A stretch of 64,000 nucleotides of DNA, taken from positions 310,001 to 374,000 of the forward strand of contig LATX02000174.1 in NCBI GenBank assembly GCA_001466705.2, in the 5' to 3' direction. The notes beneath the pieces were generated by a model. That model ran no database searches, was not told where the DNA came from, and saw only the letters and a list, made by a program, of their open reading frames with translations. This DNA comes from Moniliophthora roreri. Its lineage: Eukaryota > Basidiomycota > Agaricomycetes > Agaricales > Marasmiaceae. The translations under genes and the position numbers were made by a program. Each line of letters begins with the position of its first letter. The stretch's first letter is position 1. Positions 42,861-53,238 of this stretch are shown here, piece by piece.

Positions 42861-45356
42861 ATGCTTCCCATCTCCTTCTTACTCTCCACTATAATTTTCT
42901 TTGAGAGATGCTTAGCAGCTATTGGACCAGCTGCAAATCTGGTTATCAGCAACAAGGATGTAAGCCCGGATGGCTTCACTCGTGGTGCCGTAGTCGCCGG
43001 CGGTAGCACTATTGGTCCACTCATTACTGGGCGAAGGGTCAGTCATGATAATTATTCCTATCGTCTTCAGAAGCTGACGCATCTCATCCTCGCGCCCTGC
43101 AGGGTGACACTTTCAGACTCAATGTCATCAATCGGTTGAACGACAACACCATGTTACAGTCTACCTCCATCGTAAGTATACCAATTCCGTGTTCTTGACA
43201 GTCAGTCGCTTATTTTATTCATATACACGTAGCACTGGCATGGATTCTTCCAGGACAGAACAGCATGGGCGGACGGTCCTGCCTTCATAACTCAGTGTCC
43301 CATCGCAAAGGGTGATAGCTTCTTGTACCAGTTCCGGGTTCCTAATCAAGCCGGAACATTCTGGTATCACTCGCATTTATGTCAGTATCGTTCAATTTAC
43401 GTGCTTGAGCTCATCCCAACATCCTGAAAGCTACTCAATACTGTGATGGTCTTCGAGGTGCAATGGTTGTTTACGACCTGTTTGATCCCCATCGTCTCCT
43501 CTACGACGTCGATGACGGTAATTATTCCATACATCTACCTCTCACTGTATATCTGATGCATTCTTCGACAGAGTCTACGGTTATTACTCTCGCAGACTGG
43601 TACCATGCCAAAGCGAAGACTTTGACTTTCCCGTAAGCACTTGCTTTTTTTCCAGGACTGATGATTAATTGGGCTATCAGTACCCCGGATTCCACCCTCA
43701 TCAATGGTCTCGGTCGCTGGTCGCAAGGGAGCAATACTCCTTTATCCGTCATCACTGTAAAGTTTGGAAGGAGGTAGGAACATGCACCAAGTATTCACCG
43801 GGCTCTGTAGCTCACGGCCCTCAAAGATATCGCATGCGTGTCGCCAACATAGCCTGCAATCCTGCCTATACGTTCTGGATCGATAATCACGACATGTGAG
43901 TGTTTGAAGTCCCTAATATAGCTCGACTAATGGACTCGTTCGCGTTTCTTCAGGACTATCATCGAAGTAGATGGGGTAAATCATTTCCCCAAGAAAGCCG
44001 ATTCATTCAAGATCTTTGTCGGTAAGTGATTGTAATATGTTTGCAAGAGATGGCTAGCTGAAGCACTCATCATCAGGTCAACGCTATTCCTTCATCGTAC
44101 GAGTTTTACTTCTCTATTGGCAACAACTCTTAATCCGTTATCATAGTTGAACGCCTTTCGTCCAATTGGAAACTACTGTTAGGATTCTTCATGCCCCTTT
44201 AGTATGTTTCGACCGATGTGTTAACAATTGATTATTCATCCAGGGATCCGTGCTGACCCCAACACTGGGGTATCCGGCTTTGCTAACGGGATCAATTCTG
44301 CTATCCTACGCTATGTTGGAGCGCCAGCGAAGGAGCCTGCTCCTTCTACCTTCACCCCGTCTAATCCTCTGAAAGAATCAGAACTTTCCGTAAGATCATA
44401 CATCATTCACGCGTTTTATTTTCTGAAATATTTGTCCTCTTCAGCCTCTCCTTCTAACCGGTGCGCCCGGCATCCATGGCGTGGGCAAAGCGGACGTCAA
44501 TATCAACCTTAGCTTTGGTTTTGTGAGTCTATTGTACACCTTTCAGCACTTCAAAATTAACTCCAATTCGGCCCCATCTATTAGAACAATTTCGGCAAAT
44601 TCGAAGTGAATGGCGAGTCTTTCGTCAACCCCTCTGTACCGGTTCTCCTCCAGATCCTCAGTAGGGCGCAACCCGCAAATAATTTATTGCCGACTGGTTC
44701 GGTTTACTCGCTTCCGGCTAATAAGGTTGTGGAGATTTCAATGCCCGGTGGGCTACTGGGTATTGAAGTTCGTCCAGACAATGTTGGTGTTAAAGCATAT
44801 GCTGACTGGTGATGATATAGCATCCTATTCACTTACACGGCGTATGTTCCGGACAAATGCTTACTTTGACGCCGATTCTGACCTTCTGAAATCATAGCAC
44901 ACATTCGACGTCGTCCGAACTGCTGGTAGCAGCACTTACAACTATAAAAATCCCGTAAGAGGTACCGCTCTGCTATGCCTTTCAAGGTTCTCATTTCACT
45001 TAGATTCGCCGTGACGTCGTGAGCATCGGCAATGCCGGGGACAACGTTACCATTCGCTTCCGTACGGACAATCCGGGACCTTGGTTCCTTCATTGTCATA
45101 TTGACTGGCACCTTGAAGCGTATGTTTTTCACTCTGTGGTTTTTCTTAGCTGACTCCGAAGCTGCAATGATAGTGGATTCGCTATTGTATTCGCGGAAAG
45201 GACTAACGAGTGGACGAGTACCATAGATCCTCCTGGTATGTTTTGGTTGAGTTGTTCGTCGCAGTTGTTCAATCTTGGCTGAACGGTTGTTTGATCGCAG
45301 TTGCTTGGGATAATCTCTGCCCAAAGTATAACTCTTTGGGGCCCGGGGACCTTTAA
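42861..45356 (+). CDS. laccase (multicopper oxidase)
   Basis: About 15 exons, all phased. The secretion signal is [20 protein letters not shown]. The four copper signatures are L1 HWHGFFQ, L2 HSHLSTQYCDG, L3 HPIHLHGHTFDVVR (assembled over two introns) and L4 [18 protein letters not shown]. The residue in the axial position of the type-1 copper after the last HLEAG is Phe, a feature of high-potential laccases. Position 3 of L3 is Ile where Phe is usual (HPFHLHG). Other conserved blocks are TADWYH-type [15 protein letters not shown] and VGQRYSFI. It ends NSLGPGDL with TAA at 45354-45356. A secreted enzyme that oxidises phenols and lignin-derived compounds with O2. The donor for the intron before HPIH (GTTCGT) is weak but is the only one that keeps phase. 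No breaks were seen. Confidence 0.93.
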
Positions 45357-45490
45357 ATTTAACTTGAGCGTATGCTTCGCTCTATCCTTCTTTTCCTTAT
45401 CTTTATTTCGCTCGGGATTACTATTTATTAGCGTCTTTCAATTACCTCTTGCTAGATATCGACCATATTATCCAAATAGAGCGCAAGTAA

Positions 45491-45775
45491 CGCCTAAGCA
45501 TAGCCATCTTTCCCGGGAACGACACCATACGCTGGGCTACCCTTCCCAAACATTTCTCTTAGATCGGCTACCAACTTATCCGGTTGCTCGTATGCCGCAA
45601 AATGACCACCTTTCTCATGGCTGGAGGTGAAAACAATATGTTTATCAGTGTACCACCTACTAAGTCGAGGTCAGATTACCTAGTAAAGCATCGTTGGACC
45701 TAATTCCATTTCGTTTGGGAAGAGTATCCAGCGGGCTTAGCAAGCATTACACCATGCTGCTGTTATCCGAAATGA
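45491..45775 (-). pseudogene. truncated epoxide hydrolase tail (3' end only)
   Basis: The minus strand reads [20 protein letters not shown] then [29 protein letters not shown] and a TAG stop, near-identical to the end of the epoxide hydrolase at 38455, with the preceding intron and part of the exon before it (YSSQT-type block). Nothing upstream of about 45775 continues the gene. The fragment sits immediately 3' of the laccase, so the EH and laccase region has been partly duplicated and truncated. Confidence 0.8.
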
Positions 45776-46357
45776 GGATGACTGATCAAGCGGGAAAGAC
45801 ACCGAGGAAATGCTTTATGCAGAATATGCAATAATTGCATATATCGTGATGCCCATTCGCCTCTCAGGTCGGGTTTCTTACGATTTGGCCGCTTGAAAGA
45901 GGACCTCCTACAGATGCATGTGAATACTGGACAAAAAGAGTAGATAGAAACATCTGTCCACAGTCCCCTCCCCAAATGTCCAAATCCGAACGTCGAACCT
46001 TGAGAAAGCCCTTGAAAATATGACCAAGATCGGGAAGCGCAAACGAAAGAGGCGAGAGCAATCAATGACGAGCAAATGACAAATCATCAATTTTGGTCGT
46101 GAGAACTTGCGTGGGAGATAATCGGGCTAGGGGCCGTACCGGCAGCGCCCGCTATCTTTTTATCGACAGGCAGAACGAGCAACGACCTGTTTTGCGAGGA
46201 ATATGTACATAATTAGCATTATTATTCCAATGGATATGGATTCGGTACAATTAGCCTATGGTCCAGCGTGTGAAACACATTTTGACTGTGGCAGGACAGC
46301 GCCGAAGAGACCCGACATCGGGCGAAGGGATGCTGCAGGGACCATATGCTAATAGTC
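45776..46357. other. intergenic
   Basis: No supported gene between the EH relic and the tRNA relic. Confidence 0.4.
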
Positions 46358-46431
46358 TGCCCAGATGGAACGTCTGAATCTGATTACGAGACGAAATCTG
46401 AAGGCTGCGAGTTCGACCCTCGGCCTGGGCT
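46358..46431 (+). pseudogene. tRNA-Lys(CTT) pseudogene, 3' half
   Basis: GATTACGAGACGAAATCTGA copies the intron end and 3' anticodon stem of tRNA-Lys(CTT) (GATTACGAGGCGGGAATCTGA in the intact gene at 29131). Then come AGGCTGCGAGTTCGACCCTC and a damaged acceptor (GGCCTGGGCT). The 5' half is not recognisable. Confidence 0.7.
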
Positions 46432-46972
46432 ATTATTCTCATGAATGGTGTTTTTGCTTCCCGTCGACCTCCTGTGCTGTTCACAGCACCTTCCGCACTT
46501 AGTAGTAAATACAAGTAGAGGTTATTCAATCGCAAACATTCCTACAGCGGGTCAACCAATACATTTAGTTTGAAGCAGAACAATACCCTGGAGTTCCTTA
46601 CCAGCAGAGGTGACTATAACGCTTATGCGTCGTTCCAATTCCCAGATATGCAATTTTTCATATTTCAAATCAATTGATCCCTGCAGTCCTTGACGTGCCC
46701 GAGTTCGGCTTTTTCCTGCGTGTTGTTCCTGGCCCCTATCAATACCATTACCGTCAATCCTGACACCCGCTGGTTATAAACAGCACCGCATTTGAACAAC
46801 ATCCTTATATACGCGTTGATGGGAACGAGGCGCCTTGTTAATGCTGGTTAGATGGCTCCAACAGAATGAATCACTCACCTCTCGCTGTTTCTTCTCCTTT
46901 TGTTGCACTCACAAAGGCTGCTGACGCTGTAGCAACCTGGACAGCAGGACACGGCCCAGCGGGCGTGAGCAG
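46432..46972. other. upstream region of the 409-aa gene
   Basis: No gene seen. The proximal promoter lies at the right edge. Confidence 0.35.
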
Positions 46973-46979
46973 TATATAA
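46973..46979 (+). promoter_or_regulatory. TATA box of the 409-aa gene
   Basis: TATATAA lies 70 bp before ATG 47049. Confidence 0.55.
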
Positions 46980-47048
46980 CCAGGTAGCACCAGAACGCGA
47001 CGAACCATCATTCTCTCCCACAACGGCATCCCATTCTCATCCTACTCA

Positions 47049-48278
47049 ATGTCGTCGACCCTGATCACCAAGCCCAACCACCTCGAAGACGTCAGGAATC
47101 ATATTTCCAGAATCTTGAACTTCATTGAGCAGAATGAAGTTGGGGCTGACTGCGTCGTGAAGCTAGAAGTGGGAGACGAGGAGGTTGTCGGACACCTTTG
47201 CCTCAAAGATGACGGCGAGACTGTTATCTTCGACACACGGGACAATGCCTCTGTAGCGATGGAGCGCCCAGAGGAATCTCGCCACAGCGTTGATAACATG
47301 AATGAAGATAATCACGGGTCTGATGGTGCTGGACACGATAGTACCTCTGCTCCTGGCCAGAACATTCTCGATGGACAGAATCTCGTTTCTGAACCAGAAG
47401 ATATGGATCTGGATGCCCAGAACGGAGCGCTGGGAGAAAGTCCTCGCATGGAAGAAATTATATACCAGTCGGGCAACTCGAGGTTTATCACTCGCTCGAC
47501 TGGCTTTGGGAACATCGTCCACAATGGACAGAATATCGGCTTTGACTCGGAGGAGACATTTACACGCCGACAAACCCGTCGTGCTGTTGATGGCACAACA
47601 GAAGTCGCCTACCGGTCTGGCAACTCTACGTTTATTACTCGCTCAACTCCTGGTCGTGGAAACATCGATCTTGACTCGGATAGCGACAGCGACAGTGAGA
47701 GCATCAGCACTAGTACTACGCATTCAGGAGATGGGCGTAGCTTGGCGGAGCAGCAGAGGCAAGGGCAAATGATGATTCAGTCATTCCCAAGACATCTGGA
47801 AGGTCGATCCCGATTCCTGGATGGATATCATGACAGGTTGGTGAAATGGCAGGCGGAGCTTTACTATCAGCAGAGGATCTTCAATGATCGTCACTTTAAT
47901 GATCAGGAGCGTCTGCGAGAGGAATGGAGGCGCCTTCAGAATGCATGGGGGTCATTCCAGACTCGGACGATGCAGCCGAGGAGGAATGAAGAAGGTAATA
48001 TGGAGACAGAGCCCGAGCAGAATCATCCTGAGTCTAGCGGTGTTGCCAATGGAGAGCTTCAGAATCATACTCCAGGTGCAACCATCAGGAAGGAAGGCAA
48101 CACAATGTACATCACGACTACCAGGTCTGGTACTGTGGTAAACGTCGGTACCACATATTATGGTCCCAACGGAGTTGTGCGCATTTCTGATGGTGTATAT
48201 GAACCAGGTGAAGATGGGCGAGAGATAGTCAACGTTGACACCCATGGACCGCGAGCTATGGGTGATTCAGTAGAATGA
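47049..48278 (+). CDS. uncharacterised intronless 409-aa acidic protein
   Basis: The longest uninterrupted frame in the window and intronless, unlike its neighbours. Residues 1-75 form a possibly folded N-terminus (HLEDVRNHISRILNFIEQNE, VVKLEVGDEEVVGHLCLKDD). An acidic stretch follows. A motif SGNSRFITRSTGFGNIV is repeated about 40 residues later as SGNSTFITRSTPGRGNIDL. Then comes an Asp-Ser repeat (DSDSDSDSES), a Gln/Arg-rich helical region (YHDRLVKWQAELYYQQRIF, QERLREEWRRLQNAWGSF) likely to form a coiled coil, and a C-terminal part with a related block (MYITTTRSGTVVNVGTTYYG). There is no signal peptide. I do not recognise a family. A TATA box at the right distance supports expression. Confidence 0.75.
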   Translation: MSSTLITKPNHLEDVRNHISRILNFIEQNEVGADCVVKLEVGDEEVVGHLCLKDDGETVIFDTRDNASVAMERPEESRHSVDNMNEDNHGSDGAGHDSTSAPGQNILDGQNLVSEPEDMDLDAQNGALGESPRMEEIIYQSGNSRFITRSTGFGNIVHNGQNIGFDSEETFTRRQTRRAVDGTTEVAYRSGNSTFITRSTPGRGNIDLDSDSDSDSESISTSTTHSGDGRSLAEQQRQGQMMIQSFPRHLEGRSRFLDGYHDRLVKWQAELYYQQRIFNDRHFNDQERLREEWRRLQNAWGSFQTRTMQPRRNEEGNMETEPEQNHPESSGVANGELQNHTPGATIRKEGNTMYITTTRSGTVVNVGTTYYGPNGVVRISDGVYEPGEDGREIVNVDTHGPRAMGDSVE

Positions 48279-48748
48279 AAGGGAGTTTCAGGTATTTAAT
48301 GCGTACTACGTTTTCTAATGAATTCTATGTATCGTTCTTTTTTCTTGTCATTTCGGCTGTTGTGTAATATTCAAAGCTAGTACAAGCTGGTTTTGTGTTC
48401 GGCTAAAAGAGAGCTGCTGTTAGATGATTTAAAGGATTTTAGGGTACAATCTCACCTCGTCCGCGAGCTAATATTTGACTATTGATTTGTGCTGGAATTA
48501 TGAGCTGTAACTGGCTCCTGGTCCAAAGGATGCTTGTAGATCATGGTGGTCTGAAGCAAACCTCAACGCGCCGGCGAAGCGCTCGAAGTGGGCTGGCACC
48601 GCTTCTCACGACAGGCTCTTTCGGGTGATAGCTTTTAATGACTGATGTTGTTCGTTATTATAGCAACGGATGGTATTGAAACAGCAGATCGTAAAACTTG
48701 TAGTTAGGTATAAAGTATACGGTGGTATAGGTATTGCAAGTATCAGTA
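48279..48748. other. intergenic, convergent 3' ends
   Basis: Spacer between the 409-aa gene and the minus-strand SDR. No ORF support. Confidence 0.45.
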
Positions 48749-49749
48749 TCACCGTCGTTCGGCATTCTTCAATTCCTCTATGGTATGCTCCCATAGTGCC
48801 TTCCGTTCGGCTTCCGTCCCATAGTAGTTCTTCATACCGTAATCCCCCCCGTATTCATTCAATCTCCAAGCTCGTGGTTCCTTGGCAGTGTTCAAAAGTC
48901 CATGAAGCATGTACTCGCCACTGGTCTCGTACGACATGGTCCATGGTCGAATGAGACCAATGAGCGCAGCAGATGCGGCGCGAACCACAATTGAATCTGC
49001 ACTAGATCCGAGGCCTGTACGGACCCATCCTGGGAAGGCATGTATGAAGGGTATATTCGGGTTTCGAGACGAAAATTCCTGTTAGAGAAGGTAGCAGAAT
49101 CAGTCTCTAGTTTGCAGGTAAAACCCAAGTCGAAACTCACCTCCATCATAAGATCATTATACGTAGGCCCCGCTCGAGCGAAATGGCTCTTCGAGTACGA
49201 CTTCTTCATGCCCAAATCGTCGACCTTGATGTTTCCACCATGAGCAGCCGCCAACACCGCATACACCTTTGCGTCATCTCCCAGCTCTTTTGCCTTCTTC
49301 AGTCCAGGGAGGAGATCATTAATGAACTTCCACCTGGCATAATAGTGTACCGCCATCTTCCTATCGATACCCTCCTCCGACTCGTCTCTATTCTTCACGG
49401 TAATGTACCCAGGCGACATGACGAGGTAGTTGATCTTTCCATCTGGAACTGTCGCCAACAGCTGGTCTGTAGTCTTTTGCACGTTCTTCATGAGCGTGAC
49501 GTCGCACTGAATGAATTCATGCTTGGCTTCCGGCGAAGAAGGCTGAGGAAATTTGGATATGATGGATTCTGCGGCTGACTTGTTTCGCCCAACAATGACG
49601 ATATGGGCGTTCCCATTCGTATGGGTGGCAAATGCCTCTGCCATGCCTTGGCCGATTCCAGAGGTCCCACCGACAAAGATTCCGACGGGAATAGAGGAGA
49701 GAGATGAGAGATATTTCGAGTTCATTGCGCGAATTGCTGCGAAAGCCAT
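48749..49749 (-). CDS. SDR-like NAD(P)-binding protein lacking YxxxK
   Basis: Two exons (49141-49749, 48749-49078) joined by a 62-bp intron in phase. The start is MAFAAIRAMNSKYLSSLSSI. The Rossmann motif is FVGGTSGIGQGMAEAFA with VIVGRN as the next strand. Further on are FIQCDVTLMKNV and a strand INYLVMSPGYIT where NAG-type residues are usual. The position of the catalytic Tyr holds PTYNDLMMEE, so the Lys four residues after Tyr is replaced by Met. After the intron IPFIHAFPGWVRTGL matches the PG loop. Fungal SDR-like proteins of this shape often lack the canonical tetrad; whether this one is a reductase is uncertain. The minus-strand TATA at 49796 is about 47 bp before the start. Confidence 0.8.
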
Positions 49750-49795
49750 GGTAGGTGATTAATAGTGTTGTGAAGAGGATCTTTGTGAGGAGGAG

Positions 49796-49802
49796 TTTTA
49801 TA
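49796..49802 (-). promoter_or_regulatory. TATA box of SDR-like gene
   Basis: TATAAAA on the minus strand, about 47 bp upstream of ATG 49749. Confidence 0.55.
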
Positions 49803-49829
49803 CATTATCGAGTCCTGAATGCCGACGAG

Positions 49830-50040
49830 AGACGTAGACCTTGGAACGGTCTCGACGAAGAGCGCTGGTCCGACGGTCATGTCGGCCTGAGCGAGCTGAC
49901 GCGTCGACCCCAGAAATAAATTTTTTAAATTCGGCGTTTGCCGGCCGCTCTCGGTTGGCATCCGGGCCAATCAGTGTTGACGTGACAATTCTTTCCGCTG
50001 TCATCCACGATGCCATCTCAAGTGTTCTAGTTTCCAAGAT
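49830..50040. repeat. duplicated promoter block, partner of 51680-51840
   Basis: Both share GACGCGTCGACCCCAGAA, then TTCGGCGTTTGCCGG, CTCGGTTGGC and GCCAATCAG (a CCAAT box), in the same order and orientation. In the right-hand copy it lies about 430 bp before the acetate-transporter gene. Here it lies between the SDR start and a transporter relic. Confidence 0.75.
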
Positions 50041-50269
50041 TCACTGGATAGTAATATCTAGGCTGGCAGGTTCGATTATCATTACAGCGACGGTGGTATA
50101 CTGGGCTCATTCGTGTGCGTATTACCCGGCTTCGGAGCTGTATATGACTCGGATATTGGACTACTCTCTACGTTTCAGCTCAAGACACGAAGGCATGTGG
50201 TCGCATCGTTCTAGGCTAAACTAGCTTCAAAGTATGCCAGCTCTCTTCCTTTCTATTCATTGCATCTGG

Positions 50270-50520
50270 ACCCTTCATTCTACAGGGCCTTCGTGCGACA
50301 TCCTCGGCATTTACCTGACTACTTGGTTCAAGCTTATCTTCTTTTTCCGCTTCGGACTGTACACCCCTTATCTTCGTCTCCACTGAGCATCCACTATCGG
50401 AACCTTGAATTCACGTTCCTCTTGACCATGTTAGATGCTGCGCTGCTCACCATCGCAGAAAATACGCTGTACGTTACCTTTTTTCTTCTGCAACTAGCGA
50501 GCCTAGTTTAATAACATGTA
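50270..50520 (+). pseudogene. relic of a GPR1/FUN34/YaaH (Ato) transporter
   Basis: The nucleotide sequence follows 52780-53000 of the intact gene: CTCGGCATTTACCTGACTAC versus CTCGGTATTTACCTCATTAC (LGIYLITWF), later TGACCATGTTAGATGCTGCG versus TAACCTTTCTGGACGTTGCA and CATCGCAGAA. There are frame breaks and stops between. No other exons are kept. With the block at 49830 it marks a decayed second copy of the locus. Confidence 0.7.
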
Positions 50521-50529
50521 GCATTTCTT

Positions 50530-51640
50530 AGCCTAACATCTTCACAACGTCAGCGCGTTTTATCTTATCTCCCTTTCGCAGAACAAGGTTAGCGGACACC
50601 TGTATGATCTCGGATCGATTCTCACGCCAAAAAAAAAACTGCTTGCTTATGGACGAAATTGTCCCTCTGAGTCTCAAACTATCCGGCCGTCCGGACCACC
50701 CAGACGCCGCAAAGGTCTTATCAGCTCCCCGGGATGCAAAAGGTACCGGACACTGGCGTGTGTTTCGACCTGACTTCGTCCTGTCCGTCGCAACCGCCAA
50801 AAAATGACTATCGCACCTTACCTCAGCTTCCTCGAAGAAAATGCGCCGTCTACACGATCACAATGCCAATTCAAGTTGGTTATTCTGTCGCCCAAGTAAG
50901 GTTAGCTAATTTCAATTGCATTCTACTGGCGTCCAAGTTCATCATACCGTCCCTTCTGCCACCTCAAGCGAAAGATGATATCCCATACCGCACGCCCGAA
51001 ATTCCGCGCGTTGTCAGCAACAGGCATATGCTAACCTTTGGACTCTTCAGGAATTTTCACTGTCTTGGTTATTTGGTGGACAATTGGTATTTTTCCTGGC
51101 CTTGCTTGTCAGCACGCCAGCTGATGTCTACACAGGTGTCTATGGCTTGGCAGGATAAACATATCTACTCGTGTTCAAGTATTCACCTCATCAGAACTTA
51201 GGTTTCCTGGATGATGCAGCAGTTTGGAGAGGTATGTTGAATTGGTGTGTGAATCTCGAAGGCCTTGTGTTTTAACGTCCCGCTCACTGCAGTGATTAGT
51301 CCAAATACGCAGTCAAGACACTAGATGCGGTACATTTAAGGAGAAACTACCACATGGATACACGTGCAGGAAGCCTTTTGTTTGATGGTCCTTGAGTTGT
51401 TCTCATTGACTGTCGGCCTGGACTTATGAATATCGAAGTGTTCTTGGCCTTCATGAAGTGTGGAAACGGAGTGGGTACAGATCCTGTCGGCCATATTGGA
51501 GCACGATCAGGTGGGGTAAGGTTAAAAGCTCTGGACCTGTGGTAGATGTTGTTTAGTAGTACAATGTGATCATGATTCGGATTCACCTTGAGAAATGAAT
51601 GGAAGAATGGAGAGGTGAGTAAGCGTATAGAGTCAGCGTA
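50530..51640. other. intergenic
   Basis: Short ORFs only. No phasing exons were found. Confidence 0.35.
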
Positions 51641-51679
51641 TAGGATGCTCCAGATTTACCATTGTACACATTGCGTACA

Positions 51680-51840
51680 CCTTGGTTGCGACGTGTTGAG
51701 CGAGCTTGGAGCGGGCTGACGCGTCGACCCCAGAATTTTCGGCGTTTGCCGGGGGCACTCGGTTGGCCTCCGAGCCAATCAGAGCGTCGAGCTGACAATC
51801 TCTTCCACTATCATTCACAACATCGGCAATGGGTTGGTTC
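51680..51840. repeat. promoter block of the acetate-transporter gene (partner 49830-50040)
   Basis: Contains the CCAAT box GCCAATCAGA and the shared GACGCGTCGACCCCAGAA string. It lies upstream of the gene starting at 52273. Confidence 0.65.
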
Positions 51841-52223
51841 TCGCCACGACCTTCGATGTGATGAAATCTTGCTGTCACTCAAGTTCTTCCTTCAAACTTC
51901 CAATGTTTACTAGGAAAAACCATGCTCGACAGCGAAAGGGACAGGCACAACAGGGATAAGATAAGCCATATGTGACCCGACACCACCATTCTTCATTCTC
52001 AGGTGTAGATATTTTTGTCACCTTATCACGGCTTTCCTTCTTCCATTTCTCCGATCGAGAGATTCAAAATATCCGCAGTACTGATCTTGGCGGACTAGGC
52101 ACCACCTCCAAAGTAATTTTCCCATGGTTGACCTCCATTTCTGGAGATTCGTTTTGGCTTCTCGCTCCTTGAGTACACAAGAAATTGGACCTGGCTCCCA
52201 CATAAAAATATCAAGGGATGGAA

Positions 52224-52230
52224 TATAAAG
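52224..52230 (+). promoter_or_regulatory. TATA box of acetate-transporter gene
   Basis: TATAAAG 49 bp before ATG 52273. Confidence 0.6.
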
Positions 52231-52272
52231 TCTTTTCTGAAATATCTTGCCTGCCTTACCCTCGACCTCATC

Positions 52273-53169
52273 ATGGCTTCGCGCAATGGTACAGAGAAAG
52301 CTCGTGTCTCCGAGTCTGAAGAGTATGGACCCAACTCTGGGGATCCCGTCTCTTACCAACGGTACCCTACAAAGATAGCTAATCCTGGACCCACGTGAGT
52401 ATACCTCCTTCAATACTCACTTCGTCTCAAGCTGATACCTCAATCACCTCAGCGGCTTATTCTCATTCGCTGCTACAACTTTCATCCTATCCATGTTTAA
52501 CGTACACACCCGGAACATCCAACACCCCAATCTTGTCGTCGGAATGGCAATATTTGCTGGAGGCCTCACGCAGTTTATAGCTGGAATGTGGGAGTTTCCC
52601 AGAGGCAATGTATTTGGTGCTACAGGTGAGAGCTCCTTTTCCCATTCAAGCACAATGACTTGAACACCTATCAGCTTTTGCGTCTTACGGTTCCTTCTGG
52701 ATGTCATACGCAACGATCAATATTCCTGCTTCTGGAATCATGGCTAGCTTCGATAGCGATCAAGAATTCCATAACGCTCTCGGTATTTACCTCATTACTT
52801 GGTTTATGATCACGTTCTTCTTCCTGTGCGCAAGTCTTCTCATGCTTTCGTGGGCACACGTCTGAGATTCGTCATTAGACTGGCTGTTCTTCGTCGACAT
52901 ATCGCGTTCACGGTTCTTCTAACCTTTCTGGACGTTGCACTGCTCCTGCTCAGTATCGCAGAATGGACCGGAAGCGCTCGGTACGTCATCGCTCTTTTCG
53001 GCTAGCTAGGCTAAACGACTAATAACCCCTTAGGGTTATGAAAGCTGGTGGTATATTTGGTATTATTACTGGATTGGTGGCGTTCTACATCGGCGTCAGC
53101 GAACTATTAGCTGCCGAGCCAAAACCAATCTTAGGCAGGGTACCACTTGGTGTTCTACATAGGGTATAG
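52273..53169 (+). CDS. GPR1/FUN34/YaaH (Ato) family acetate/ammonium transporter
   Basis: Five phased exons: 52273-52394, 52453-52625, 52675-52825, 52879-52980 and 53034-53169. The hydrophilic N-terminus is MASRNGTEKARVSESEEYGP. The family signature lies at the first helix: NPGPTGLFSFAATTFILSM (the usual NPGPLGL has Thr at the fifth position here). Six helices follow: NLVVGMAIFAGGLTQFIAGM, a helix after AFASYGSFWMSYATINIP, LGIYLITWFMITFFFL, IAFTVLLTFLDVALLLLSIA and GGIFGIITGLVAFYIGVSEL. It ends EPKPILGRVPLGVLHRV. Members import acetate or related carboxylates, or export ammonium, at the plasma membrane. No break seen. A decayed duplicate lies at 49.8-50.5 kb. Confidence 0.88.
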
Positions 53170-53238
53170 ACGCTCAGTACAAGCGTTGGGAAAACGCAAT
53201 TGTATCACGTACGAAATGAGATTAAATATTCACCATTT

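Noticed and set aside
47163..47772. Overlapping ORFs on both strands of the 409-aa gene
   Set aside because: Shadows of the long frame that has its own TATA box and repeats.
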